From Utricularia gibba (lineage: Eukaryota; Streptophyta; Magnoliopsida; Lamiales; Lentibulariaceae): a stretch of 64,000 bases of DNA. The stretch's first letter is position 1, and every line of letters starts with the position of its first letter. The notes under the pieces were generated by a model. The model was not told the DNA's origin and ran no database searches. It was given only the letters and a program-made list of their open reading frames with translations. Both the position numbers and the translations under genes were made by a program. Shown here piece after piece: positions 15,353-27,340 of this stretch. The stretch spans positions 744,001-808,000 of the forward strand of contig NEEC01000008.1 in assembly GCA_002189035.1 (NCBI GenBank), read 5' to 3'.

Positions 15353-16548
15353 AAAATTGATTCGTTCATGTCTTTGTTAGTGTAAAACTGGTTTTCATTC
15401 TAACAGCAGTTTTTGTTGTTCTGTCCTCAACAACTAACTCGGCATAATCCAAACTACCTCCCGATCCAATCATTTTGTGATATGTGTGCGATGAAAAAAC
15501 GTAGAACAACTATTTTTTAAAATATCCAACGATCAAATAAATTTTTGAATATATTCATTCCATTTTAGTCTACCAAACATTGATTCTTTGTACTCGTATA
15601 CATTGATAGTTCATAAATTATATTTTTTTCGAATAGCTCTGTTGAAGAGCATCCAACTTATCTTAAACTTTTTTCATTTATTCGATTTCAAATCAATTAG
15701 AGTGCAACATGTGATATGATCTTTACAACTCTTTTTTTTATTTTCGTTGATAATTTTCGTGTAAAAACGTGTGGCCACTCCAAATTCTCCTGTTGTGTTT
15801 CATTCTGGACGTAATCTACCGTTATACCATCTTTTCAAACTATTCCAAAAAAAAAAACTCTATCCTCCTACATTCAATCAAAGCATGTTGAATTGATTTT
15901 ATGCATCTAGTGCATTCATCACACATATCAGATGCAATCATATGTTGTTGATTTAACTTTTCTACCCATTTCTCTCATTAATACTTTATATCTTACATAT
16001 CTCGTTCTCGCATCCTCAAACAGTATTTTATATGACTTGGAGGTTAGATAGATGAGTAGAATTCATGAATAGTAGAGATATATTTGAAACATTTTATGTT
16101 TTTTTTTTGGAAAAATATATAAAAATCAATTATGTCATCAAATATTATTTTTAAAATCGAATAAGTAAGTTGTCCGGTCAAAGAAAAGGATGTGGTGGAA
16201 CCTTCCATTTGATTGGAAACCGATATTTTAAAGGCTATCAGCCCTAAACTGAGATATTCAAGGCTTTGAAATGGATGAAGATGAAGAAGGGGGTAGACAC
16301 TAGGCAGGGTACCCCTGCCTGCCGGGGAAATCCTATTATGCACGTGCCTCCATCCGCACGTTGATGATGTATGTATCTTCCAGGTCCTTCTTCTTTAGGG
16401 GGAGAAGGGGTCTTGTCTACTTCTAGGGTTATACCTACTAAATTAGGCATATGCGGCCACGCCTTTCTTTTCTGTGGCATGGTCCAGCAACTCAACACTC
16501 CTTCTAGAACGTGGAGTAGCCCCTGACTCGGAATCCCTCCCTCCCTCT

Positions 16549-16580
16549 GTGGCTGCGGCTGTGGCTGTGGCTGTGGCTGG
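16549..16580 (+). repeat. GTGGCT hexamer repeat
   Basis: About five copies of the hexamer GTGGCT, with one GCGGCT variant. It causes Gln-Pro or Thr-Ala repeats in the overlapping minus-strand frames. Confidence 0.8.
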
Positions 16581-16630
16581 TGTGTGGAAACAGACAGGGC
16601 GTGCGGCGCGCCTATGGACTCCTGAATGAG

Positions 16631-16661
16631 GGTCAGGGACAGGGACAGGGACAGGGACAGG
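16631..16661 (+). repeat. CAGGGA hexamer repeat
   Basis: About five copies of the hexamer CAGGGA, 50 bases from the GTGGCT array. The two arrays differ in sequence and so are independent expansions. Confidence 0.8.
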
Positions 16662-18184
16662 CTCAGGAGTCCAACTGCCTGCCACCATCTCTGAACTGCT
16701 TGTCCCCGGGGCCAGAGAGGAAACTTCCATCTCTGCCGCCATCTTCCCTTTCTTCTTTCTGGCAAGGCGGAGGGAATTCTCAGTGTTGTTCAGCTTGGGA
16801 GAACAAGCTTGTTGGGTTCTCAGCAATAGTGAGGAGCAAACGGCAATAGTAGCTCCCTCGACACTCACATTTTGTGCTTTTCTTCAACTTGACCTCCGGT
16901 CAGCCTCCGCCGGCGCCGGCGAGCAAGTAGGCCGGCGGACACCGTCTTGGATGACATGCAACTGTCCGATTTCAATGTAGCCTCTTCATTGGTGGGGTAT
17001 CCTTGCACCCAGGGACCACCCGCACATTTTATCACTAGAAGACAATTTAAACGTGAATGAAGTTAGATCCATATGTCTATTAGTAGTTTTAGTATAAATA
17101 TTTCTCAAAAAAACACTTTTAAAGAAATTGAATTGAAATTAAAAATTGGATGAACTAGCACATATAAACTCGAAATATATAAATTTTATTGAAAAATAAA
17201 TTAAATCAAACATTTTTATTGATGATTTGTAATATTTTATATATTTTATGTTAATTTCTAAATGTGATAGTATTTGTTCTAATAATCATACTAAAATTGA
17301 ATTTGTATTTGATTCGATTAAAATTTATTTTTTGTGATTATAGATATTGATTGGGTTATAAATTGATTTAATTTTTTGTTAACTAAATTCAATGTATCTC
17401 CATATTGGGAGTAGGTATTATAACAAATATTTATACATTGGAAAATTAAAGTAAAATGCTTAAATATATAAAAAAAATATTGCATATAATTAATAATCGA
17501 TGAGATTTAATTTTTTATAATGTGATTTATGTTTTTTGTATATTTAAGTATTACGTATATTTGACTAACTCATTGAATCCTTAATTTGACGTACTATCAA
17601 AGTGCTTGTATTAATTATTAATAATCGATTGAGTTCAATATTTTTTTAATGTAATTTAGGATTCTTATTTATTTGAACTTCACCTATTTTTGCTCAATTC
17701 ATGGGATACTTAATTTCAACAAATAGAATATAAACTAACTAGTATATACACTAATTAGTAGGGAGAACTTGAGTTTTTTTTCACACACTAAATACTTATT
17801 TGGAAGTGTTTGTATTTCTCAAAGAATATTTAAGAAATAGTTTTATTAAAAAATAATCGAAATAAAAAAGCGTATGATTTGATAATATTTTCTTCAACAG
17901 TAGCTCCTAGAAACAAATTTAAAAGGAAGTTCTAAGCTCCATGGTAGTGACAGATGCTTCCCCGAGCACATAATGTCTTATGGTTTCTGAGAGGGCGATG
18001 GATCCTTCAAAAGAGTGAAAGGTGCCGGTGTCCGTCTCATGGTCAGGGACACGGGGGGACTCGGGACGTGGTGCAAGTGTCCATGGAGCGAGATCCGCAT
18101 TTATTAGCTTCATCTACCTCCACATGCGTCCTGTTTTCCTCCCCTCATCTTCTTCTAGGTCCTTTGTTCAAGAGTAAAGCCTCG

Positions 18185-20329
18185 ATGGATTGGCTGTTCA
18201 GGGTGAGAGCTGTCTTCTTGGCCATGCTTTCCAGTTCGGCGCTCCTGCACCGGAGGCTCCGGTTCGCTGCATTTTCTGTCATCCTCATGTGCTCTCGCTT
18301 CGCCATTTCCTTGGAGCAAGGTGTCTGTCCCGCCCTAAAATTTCTACTTCTGAAACAGTCGTATTTAGCAGATAATTTTCTCATCTTTAGCTTCGATATT
18401 AGTAGCAGCATTTTTGGTATAGAATAAAGGCTAGCTCCATGATTATGTTCTTGTCATGTGTTGTTTAACTTGTGAAAATGCAGAGCCGAGGTACAGTTTC
18501 GTGAGCCAAGCGACGTCAGCTCCGGCATACTCCACCTATGACTACATCATAATCGGAGGCGGGACCGCCGGATGCCCGCTCGCCGCCACGCTCTCCCATG
18601 GCGCCACAGTGCTCCTTCTGGAGCGAGGAGGCACACCCTACGGCAACGCCAACATCACCCATCTCTCCGCCTTCGGGAAAGCCCTCGTTGACGACAATGA
18701 CAGTTCCCCGTCTCAGCGCTTCGTGTCCGAGGATGGGGTCATCAACGCGCGCGCACGCGTTCTCGGTGGCGGCAGCTGCATAAACGCGGGGTTCTACACG
18801 CGCGCCCCTGCCGACTACGTCGCCGCGGCCGGGTGGGACCCGATGCTGGTTAACACAGCGTACCAATGGGTGGAGAAGATGGTGGCGTTTCAGCCGGAGG
18901 TGAAGCAGTGGCAGTCGGCGGTGAGAGATGGTTTGCTCGAAGTTGGGGTAGGACCGTACAATGGCTTTACATATGATCACTTGGTCGGTACGAAGGTCGG
19001 CGGATCCATCTTTGACGCCGACGGGGAGCGCCACACCGCGGCGGATCTATTGAAGTATGCTGATCCTAAACGCCTCACGGTGCTCTTGCACGCCACCGTG
19101 TATAAAATCCTCTTCAAATATAGAGGTGGTGCCTTCCTTTTCGAACAAATTACCCAAATCGGTTTCTTTGGTTTCAACATAAAACGAGTGTAATGGACAG
19201 GTAGAAAGAGGCCATTAGCCGAGGGAGTGGTTTTCAGAGACGCCATGGGAGTGCTTCACAGAGCTTCCTTGAAGCCGAACTTGAAGAACGAGGTGATAGT
19301 CTCAGCTGGAGCGCTTGGAAGCCCACAGCTGCTGATGCTGAGTGGTGTTGGTCCAGCAAACCATCTCCGAGCCAACAACATATCCCTTGTTTTGGATCAG
19401 CCCTTTGTCGGCCAGGGCATGGCTGATAACCCCATGAACGCCGTCTTCATTCCCTCCCCGCAGCCTGTCGAAATCTCCCTCATTCAAGTTGTCGGAATAA
19501 CCAGTTTCGGAAGCTACATTGAGGCTGCCAGTGGTGAAAATTTCATCTCTTCTTCATCCTTCTCCCTATCGTCCGCTGAGGTTTGCAGTTCTTACTCCCT
19601 CATCAGTTATGGTAGCTGTTGGTCTTTTGAACAAGTAGAAAATGTTCACGACTGCAGATTGGACAGCTGTGGAGCTTGCCCCCGAAGCAGAGGACACCGG
19701 AGGCAATGGCTAGTGCAGCTGAGGCTTCGGATAATCCAAGTCTACAGGGAGGATTCATTCTTGAGAAGATTATGGGTCCTGTTTCCAAGGGCTATCTAAA
19801 GCTCAAGAGCAAGAATCCCAACGAGAATCCATCAGTCACCTTTAACTACTTCAAGGAACCAGAGGATCTTCAGAGGTGCATTGATGGTGTGAAAGTTATC
19901 ATGTCCGTGATTACATCAAAGGCGTTTACAACCTTTCGATACGATGTTCTTCCACCACAGCTTGAGTTCCTCCTCAACGTCACTGCCAATTCACCGATAA
20001 ATGAGTTCTTTCTGGACTCTGCACTGGAGAGGTTCTGCAAGGATACTGTGATGACAATATGGCATTACCATGGAGGCTGTCAGGTGGGGAAAGTCGTTGA
20101 TTCTGAGTATAAGGTTATCGGTGTTGGCTCTCTTCGTGTTGTTGATGGATCCACGTTTCATGACTCGCCGGGGACGAATCCTCAGGCAACCGTCATGATG
20201 CTCGGAAGGTATGTATGCATCTAAGCTGTTAAGTTACTTCTTCAAGTGCTGTCATATGGAATAACCAAGAGATGTGCTGTCTATAGGTACATGGGATCGA
20301 GGATTCTCCAAGAAAGGTTCAGCGGTTAA
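18185..20329 (+). CDS. HOTHEAD-like GMC oxidoreductase
   Basis: FAD-dependent glucose-methanol-choline oxidoreductase, secreted; relatives oxidise long-chain omega-hydroxy fatty acids for cuticle formation (HOTHEAD) or act as mandelonitrile-lyase-like enzymes. Exons 18185-18320, 18484-19125, 19201-19580, 19658-20208, 20287-20329 join in phase to 583 residues (family about 590). Seen: hydrophobic N-terminal signal, FAD dinucleotide motif [21 protein letters not shown] signature 1 region [19 protein letters not shown], signature 2 [19 protein letters not shown], catalytic histidine region [20 protein letters not shown] and C-terminal [16 protein letters not shown]. Exon 2 is strongly GC-rich. 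The end of exon 3 ([15 protein letters not shown]) is serine-rich and lacks the MFSPK block usual before IGQL; the donor at 19581 is therefore the least certain junction. Convergent with KNAT7, 348 bp between stops. Confidence 0.92.
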
Positions 20330-20677
20330 GGAGAATCAATTGAGCGATGCAGCGTATCTCTAAAGAAATTACATTCTACCCACATCTCTGTCTGTGACTC
20401 TGGCGTCTTGTGTAGCATTTTGTTGTGCATGGGCCTAATGAAATCTCGTCTTCTCCAGAAATACATATCTATGGTTCTGTAGCAAAACCAGTGACACGTT
20501 TTGGAAGAGAGCCGAGGAGTAAAAGAAAAGAAACATTCGACATTTTTACAAACCAGCACAGATGTATACAGATATATTTATTACTGTATCATGAGCAATC
20601 AACATGAAGGCAGGAATGAGTTTGTTTGTGAAACTTTGTATGGCTGAAAAATTCAGACTTGAACATCTGGAACCAAT

Positions 20678-22684
20678 CTATCTCTTGCGTTTGGATTTGA
20701 GAGAGGTTGATGTTTGTGAGTTGCCATGCCAGTTTCTTTTTCTCTGGTTGATGAACCAGTTGTTTATCTGCTTTAGCTGCAGGCCTGTCTCCTCGACAAG
20801 TTTCGCCTTATCTTCCTCCTAAGAACACACAAAAATCACCCACGGATTCCCAGTCCTCGATCTTTCAAAACTTGTGAAAAAAAACGACTGAAATGCACTT
20901 ACTGTAGGATAAGGCCATTTTGAGTGTTGCTGCCACCAGTTCTTCAGCACGCTTGTTGTATCACCAGGCAGCTTTCCAGCTCTTCTCTTGCGCAGGATTT
21001 CCTCCCTGACGTCCTCGATCCTCGACTTAAACCCCTGATGAAAAACAAGGATTACGACAGGAGTAGAGTTTCATTTGATTTGGCAGTCAGCTGTTAGAAG
21101 AGGATAAGCTGACTATCTCTGTATACCTGTTTTAACTCAACCTTGAGTTCCTGCCTCACTCTCTCCATTAAGGACCTTTCTGACTCTGTTGGAAGCAATG
21201 GACCAAATCCCATGAGATCCTGGCTGTCAGTGCTTGCTTGTTCAAACGGCAAATCCATTGGGATTTCCTCGTCATCATCAGACATGGTTGCTCCGGTGTC
21301 TTCGCCTATAGTCTCTCCTGGTTTGCAGAGAACCAAGAATTTAAGCTGGAAAGAATGGCCTCAAGTTTGCAGCAACAGGGTGAAATACACAAACTATAAA
21401 AACATCAAGCTCATCCTCAGCAAAGCAGCACTGCGTTTTGACAAAACAAACAAGTTCAGATAAACAAGAAGGATGCGATGGGAATGAAGATGTCAAATTT
21501 TTTAGGATGATCTAAGACAATAGTTTCATGTCGAATACATTGAACTGTTCCTAATTTTTTAGTTCTCAGTTCCAAGTACATGAATGCAAGAACAGCTTCA
21601 GCATAACTTGTCATTGGCTTCGCCATTCATCTAAAAATCAGCCCAACAATATAAGTGACTCATTGGTGGATACAACCACTCTACCAACCTGTAGTTGGAG
21701 CATGACATCAAGCCCCTACCAAATCACACTTATTTATCCAACCACCCACTAAACAAATCAGGCTTCAATCCAAATCTACCATGTCATATGACAACAAATC
21801 AGACAACCTATGGGGAAATAATACCCGATGATGATACATAGTACTTCTTGCTTCCCCCTATTACCATGTGGAGTGGTTTACTTGTCCACATCTAGTTAAA
21901 CTTCAAACATATTGGGTAGTTGGGAAAAAAAATGGAGAATTTCACAACGGTACTCAATCTCAAGGTTAATCACGGATTTATCATGTTGATTGAGAAGATA
22001 TGAGCATTTAATACTTTACACGGGAAGGAAAAGTGAGACGGAGTAGGTGCGAGGGGAGCATTAATTGTCAAATTTACCAGTTAACGATTGCAAATTCTGC
22101 TCAATTTCTCGGCAGGCCATGACAGCTTCAACGGCGTGGACTCTGACATGTTGCTGTAGCTGCTCTCTAAATGAACACAAAACTAACAAATACTGAGCCT
22201 GCTCCAATGGGAGAAGAATAAACATCGTCACAATCCCCAAAACGCAAGTCGTATAATTCTCAAGTCCAGATTTCGAGGATAAAGAAGAAAACCCAAAGGA
22301 TACCAGAACTCATGAAAGCAACCGAACGACGTAACAACGCGAAATACGGAAAGCGGTACAAATTGCAAAAGAAAATAGAGAGCCCACCAGGAAGTTATCG
22401 AGCTCTTGCTTTTCATGTGGAGAGAAAGAGCTCGAAGCCCCTTGGGCATAGCAGCGCAAGATTTGATGGGACTGAGAGATCTGAGCATCAATTAGTGGGA
22501 GTTGATCTATCGGTGTCGCTACCCTCAAACAGGCAACGTGCATCCCAAGAAGCTCCTCGAACAAGGGGTGGGCGGCGATCTCCGCCTTCAGCTGGTGGTG
22601 GAGCTCCCCGGAAACAACCAAGGAGACATCGGAGACTCCAGCATGAGAACCCATCATGCTCATCCCCTGCTCTTGCTCTTGCAT
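20678..22684 (-). CDS. KNAT7: KNAT7-type KNOX homeodomain transcription factor
   Basis: Class II-related KNOX protein; Arabidopsis KNAT7 (IRX11) regulates secondary-wall deposition with BELL, OFP and MYB partners in the nucleus. Coding order: 22684-22388, 22198-22078, 21317-21127, 21034-20903, 20818-20678; phases close to 293 residues (Arabidopsis 291). Seen in order: short N terminus [16 protein letters not shown]1 ([20 protein letters not shown]), KNOX2 ([19 protein letters not shown]), acidic linker ([11 protein letters not shown]), [17 protein letters not shown] domain ([20 protein letters not shown]), TALE homeodomain with the PYP insertion ([18 protein letters not shown]) and recognition helix [13 protein letters not shown], ending LKSKRKR. 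The short N terminus and the [15 protein letters not shown] block separate it from KNAT3/4/5. A second in-frame ATG upstream (22846) would add 54 unrelated residues and is taken as 5' UTR. Confidence 0.96.
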
Positions 22685-24997
22685 ACTCAAAACCAGAGGA
22701 TAAACAAGATAAAGATTGATTCTTTCGGGATTGGGTAGCTGCGAGTCAGCGAAACTAGAGAACAAGAAGAAAAGGGCTTTCAAGGATAATATAAAGAGAA
22801 CAGATGGTGGGTCAGAGAGAGCAGTATTTCTTGCCGCGAGAAGCAAAGGCGCACTCTTCTGCTAGTCACGTTAAAAAAATTCAGAAATTGATAAAGAATT
22901 CGGAGGAGGAGAAGAAGTCTTCACCATCTAGATATCTGCCTGCTCTCTATGAGGATAAGAGAGGGAGAGAGAGAGGGCTTCCTGCAACTACAAATCGGAG
23001 AGCCATCCGGCAGGCCTCCATTGGAACACGTAAAATCTGCAGGTTAAAAGTGGAAGTCACCCCGCCCCCTGCCACCTCAAAGTACAAATACATGAAATCA
23101 AGGGGCTCGTTTTTTAAAAAATTACCATATTAAAAAAGTAGCCTCCCGAAATTTGGAATTTCACTAACAAGTCCCCCACGTGTCATCTACTAATTGGCGG
23201 TTTTCACTACTTTGGACCGACCATCAATCTGGGCCTGTCCGCTCCTCAAACTCCCCAAGCCCATTTATTATACGGGGCAGCCCATGTACCCACCTATCTG
23301 GGCCTTGGGTTTCGATAAGCCCAATCCCGTAGGCCCACGTGCCGATTGTCGTGGAGGAGGCAAGTGAACCGTACATGGTACTGCTCTAATTTTTGAAATA
23401 ATAAAATTACCCCGCAGTGAAAGGCGAGAGCATGAGTTTCTTTACATGAATAAAATATTATTAAAGAGGACAGACTTTTATGGAAAGTGGGAGTAGGGTA
23501 TGGACGCATCGAGGGAGGCGACGGACGTGCCCCGAGTCATTATCACCACCTTCTAAAAATAGAATCAGGAAAATTACATTACGCAAATGATTTCACATTA
23601 AAGAAAAGAAACTAAAATACAAACCGACAAGGGTATTGGGAATTGGGGGCGACAGCGAGTACCCTTAACCACGTGACCACCATTTCCTAGATTGTACGGT
23701 CCTCGTTTAAATCATTTTTTATTCACTAAAATTCATTCCAAATAACTTCAATTGTTGCTTAAAATAATAAAAGAAAAATATTTTTCAAAAAACGTTTCTA
23801 ACAAATATATATTGATCTCATAAAAAAACCGAAATTTTATATTATTACATTATATTAAAATATTTTACAAATCATAGATCATATCTCTCTTACAACGTTT
23901 TGATCATATCTATATTGTATGATATTACTTGTTTTGGACATCAAATCCTCACGATTTTGTATTTTACTCATCTTTGATATACTTTCTAAGAAGGTCACAT
24001 ATCATCACTCTACTTCAAACCAATCACATTTAATTTTAAAATTACTATCAAGTATACTTCATCATATTGGAAAAAAGTTTTCGTGCAAAATTTTTATAAT
24101 CATTCTACTCAATCTCATCATCCCCTCTCATCCGTAACCCATGTGTGATTTATCTAATGTCCTTACATTCTTCCTCTAGATGGGACAGGTCACTAGAATT
24201 TACATATTTTTAAAAATAATAAACGATTGTATATTCATTTTATTTGATAACAAAATTAGTTATACTATCATTTTTTAGGAGTGAAAATGGTGTCCAATAG
24301 CTATAAAGTCAACAATTTCAAGTGACCCACATAACTAATCTAAAGTTTGGGCTTTCAGGTTTCGGAATTTTGGTTGAATTGGAAACCCAAATTTTAGGTT
24401 AATATGGTTATGGTAGGTACTCACATATGATTTGGTCCTCAATAATGGCATGGCATGTTATTTTGCACAGCACATGCTCCTTGTTGGTGAGGAAAAAGGA
24501 GCTTGGAAGCCATAAATGAAGACGCGACGAAGACGGGATCCCATAAATACCTAAACGCATGAGCGAGAAGTGGAGTGAAAGCGACTTTGCAAGCTTAAAT
24601 GGCAGCCTGCATCAGACCCCTCCATGCCAACACTCTAACCTAAGCCTACCGTTTTGCCACACTTCATCTGCTCCGGATATCCATTCATACACACCACAGT
24701 TCAGGTATGGCTTCCTTTTTCAGCATCCCCATCTTCTCCACCTCAAAATCCATCCATTTGCCTAGCTGATCGTCAACAAGAGGAAGCTTCTTCTAGGGTT
24801 CAGTTTGCTTCTTTTTTGTTTGTTCTCTCTTTGCATTATAGCTCCCCAGATCTGGACAAAGAAACCCACAAATAGATTATCCGTTCAACGGTCCTTAGGC
24901 CCTTGTGGCCAACTGCACCTCGTATTTCATCAATCTTTCTGTTTTAAGCCCTTCTTTTCCAGGCAGATTTCGAGTTTTTAGCTGGAAGATCGAGAAT
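22685..24997. other. Divergent intergenic region between KNAT7 and the SOC1-like gene
   Basis: A 2.3-kb region serving two divergently transcribed regulators. The KNAT7 side (to about 23100) is purine-rich leader sequence. Three CACGTG boxes lie between 23177 and 23675. The section 23720-24450 is AT-rich with no coding signal. The last 450 bases are pyrimidine-rich leader of the MADS gene. Confidence 0.5.
23177..23675. promoter_or_regulatory. Three G-box (CACGTG) motifs upstream of KNAT7
   Basis: CACGTG occurs at 23177-23182, 23336-23341 and 23670-23675, about 490-990 bp upstream of the KNAT7 start and 1.3-1.8 kb upstream of the SOC1-like start. G-boxes bind bHLH (PIF) and bZIP factors. Function here is inferred from the motif alone. 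Confidence 0.45.
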
Positions 24998-26430
24998 ATG
25001 GTGAGGGGGAAAACTCAGATGAGGAGAATAGAGAATCCAACGAGCAGGCAGGTGACTTTCTCCAAGAGGAGGAGTGGGCTGGTGAAGAAAGCTTATGAGC
25101 TATCAGTTCTCACGGATGCCCAAATTGCTCTCATCGTTTTCTCCTCCAAAGGACGACTCTACCAGTACTCAAGTCCCAGGTGTGTACGTATGCTTAACAG
25201 TCATCTCGTAGTTTGTACACCTCAGACAAATGCACTGTTCTATTTTCATTTGTTGCTGTTACTGTTTAATGCACTAGGCATCTTTTACGAATGAGGGTTT
25301 GTCCTTGCTTTCTTGACTTTTACAGTTGTCTCTTCTGATCACTTTGTACATGAAAGATGTCAATGGCTTTGGATCTTGATCGCTCCCTTTCATAAGATCG
25401 TACCATTTGTTCTGAGCAAGAAAAAAAAACCTAATTGCAAGTCATTAACCAGTCATGTCAAGGAATCAGATACCTCCACCGTCTGTATTGAAAAGAACAT
25501 CCCACCGTCCTATATTACTTCATTTCTTACCTCTGTACGACGCATCTGTTGCAAAATATTTTGTTTTGCAGTACAATTGAGGAGACTCTAGAGAGGTATA
25601 AGAAAATTGAAGAAATTTGGGAATGTACAGTGACTGAAGGAAGTACACATGTAACAATCCTGCCTTTTTTTCTTCTTTTCATTGTCAAACAGTTTGATGA
25701 TTCTTATGCAACAAGTTTGAAATTCATCTGCAGGGAGCAGCACATGAAACAGCTGACCTGAGCAAGAAGATAGAGCTCCTGGATGATTCTGCAAGGCAGT
25801 ACTTTTGAGAAATCATGCCATTTCATTTTCTTCCATCCAATGGACTGTTGTTTGTTTTGTAATCTACAGAAAGTTAATGGGAGAAGATCTAGATGATTGT
25901 ACCATTGAGGATCTGGAAGCTCTGGAGCAACAGTTACACCAAAGTTTAAGCAAGTTCAGGTCTAGAAAGGTGAGAAGTAATTGCTGTAATATCATGTGAC
26001 TATTTCTGAATATGCCCTTCATACTTTCTGTTGTGTTTCCTAGAACACGCTTTTCAGGCAGCACCTTGATGAGCTTAAGGAAAAGGTGCCCGCCTAATCC
26101 TTGCTGCTACTTTCCTTCATTAAAATCTGCATGAAGTAATTTTACACTTGGAACACATGATATATACTTGACGCAGGAAAAAAAGCTAATTAAGACAAAG
26201 ACAGAGATGATGGAAAAGGTACATGTAACACTAAAATCTGATCATCCTTCCAGAGGTTCAACGGACACGAAGTATCTCAAAATTGCTGCGAATTTTCCAT
26301 TCCCTCTGTGTAGTTTGAAGTGCTTCAGATTCCAGCAGCGGAGTCCATGAAGGAAGTGCTGGTGGAAACGGCACTGACCATAGGGCTGCCCGGATATCGT
26401 CATACCAGACAGACTAATGAAGCAAGATGA
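24998..26430 (+). CDS. MIKC MADS-box protein, SOC1/TM3-like
   Basis: Type II MADS-domain transcription factor; the TM3/SOC1 clade integrates flowering signals. Exons 24998-25179, 25572-25650, 25734-25798, 25870-25969, 26044-26085, 26177-26218, 26314-26430 have lengths 182, 79, 65, 100, 42, 42 and 117 nt, the typical MIKC pattern, and encode 208 residues. The MADS domain starts [20 protein letters not shown]; the K domain runs from about residue 90 ([20 protein letters not shown]). The C terminus [10 protein letters not shown] resembles the SOC1 motif (EVETELFIGLP-like). Unusual in the MADS domain: [19 protein letters not shown] where most relatives have SVLCDAEVALI. An AGL42/71/72-type assignment within the clade is possible. 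Confidence 0.92.
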
Positions 26431-26823
26431 AGAAGACATTCGGAAATTCATTTGGTTTGCTAGAGTGTTACCTTATGTTGACAGACTTTAGATGCCTGAC
26501 TCTATTTCCTTTCTGAATAGTTATCTCACCCCTATCCTATCCCATGCCCACTCCATCGTTGAAACCTGCTCTCCCTGGAAAACAATTTCACAGCAGAAAT
26601 GAGGCATACCAGAATGGTGTAGTTCAACCATTCACGTGTAATCTCTCACACACTCATCCCATGTTTCCTTATTCTTTTCCCTCAGCCTACAGATACTGCT
26701 CTCTAGCACGATAACTTTATGGGCAGGCACCGAACTGAAGGATTAAAAAGGATGATCAGGTTTCTGGTACGCTAAACCACCATGCCGAGAACGTCGGTAC
26801 CTCCTCTGTGTTGAGGCATTGTA

Positions 26824-27340
26824 CACGTGGCGGCGAGAAAGCTCAACGGAGGAAGAGGGTTCTTCCGCTGCTGATTTATGGACACGTGGCGCTCCCACAT
26901 CCCACGTGTGCTACCTGCGTATCGTTCATCTCTTTCAAAACAAACCCTGGCCGTCAGATAGAGAAGCATTCACCATTTGCTATGAATAACTACCATTTCA
27001 TTATTAAACATGAAATATTGATGCTCCAAAAAGAATATAAATTAGACAATAAATAGAAAATTATAGGCATTCAATTAAATTTCCATTTTATTATAAGCAC
27101 TTAAGGAAAAGTAAAACTCAAAACGACATTAGACATGGATAAACTCTAAATTTGATATAAAAATATTATTTGATTTTGAGTTCAATAATTTTATTTTCAA
27201 TATGAAGGTTTTTTTAAATAAAATTAAATTGATTGGATTTGGATTTTATTTTTTTTTAAGATAAAAAGTTAACCATATATATAGTGAGCTCGATGAGTGG
27301 CACCCTCGGATCCTCCTCACTCGCGGGGTGGTGACACGTG
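26824..27340. promoter_or_regulatory. G-box/ABRE cluster 5' of STAY-GREEN
   Basis: CACGTG occurs at 26824-26829, 26883-26888 and 26903-26908, three copies in 85 bp, two of them as ACACGTGGC, the abscisic-acid response element form. A fourth, also ACACGTGG, lies at 27335-27340. They are 0.85-1.37 kb upstream of the STAY-GREEN start. Arabidopsis SGR/NYE1 is activated through such motifs by ABI5/EEL, ABF and PIF factors (established). Their use here is inferred; they could also act on the 3' side of the MADS gene. Confidence 0.5.

Larger units (their letters stand above)
16443..16868 (-). other. Unrecognised 141-codon low-complexity frame in a GC-rich island
   Basis: A minus-strand frame begins MSVEGATIAVCSSLLLRTQQ and contains PVPVPVPVP and TATATATAAA stretches that are only readings of the hexamer repeats beneath it. 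Two other frames over the same DNA (16244-16765 minus, 16580-16849 plus) are equally open because of the repeats. No domain, splice support or family resemblance was seen. It may be a lineage-specific gene, part of a non-coding transcript, or nothing. Confidence 0.2.
15353..18184. other. Intergenic region between the F-box and HOTHEAD-like genes
   Basis: The section 15360-16230 is AT-rich without coding signal. A GC-rich island at 16250-16950 contains two hexamer repeats and overlapping low-complexity frames on both strands, listed separately. The section 17040-17920 is again A/T-dominated. The last 250 bases are probably the promoter and leader of the next gene. No transposon ends were recognised. 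Confidence 0.4.

Noticed and set aside
18516-19034. Minus-strand 172-codon open frame
   Set aside because: Shadow of the GC-rich HOTHEAD-like exon 2; no family resemblance.
22312-22719. Plus-strand 135-codon open frame
   Set aside because: Antisense to KNAT7 exon 1.
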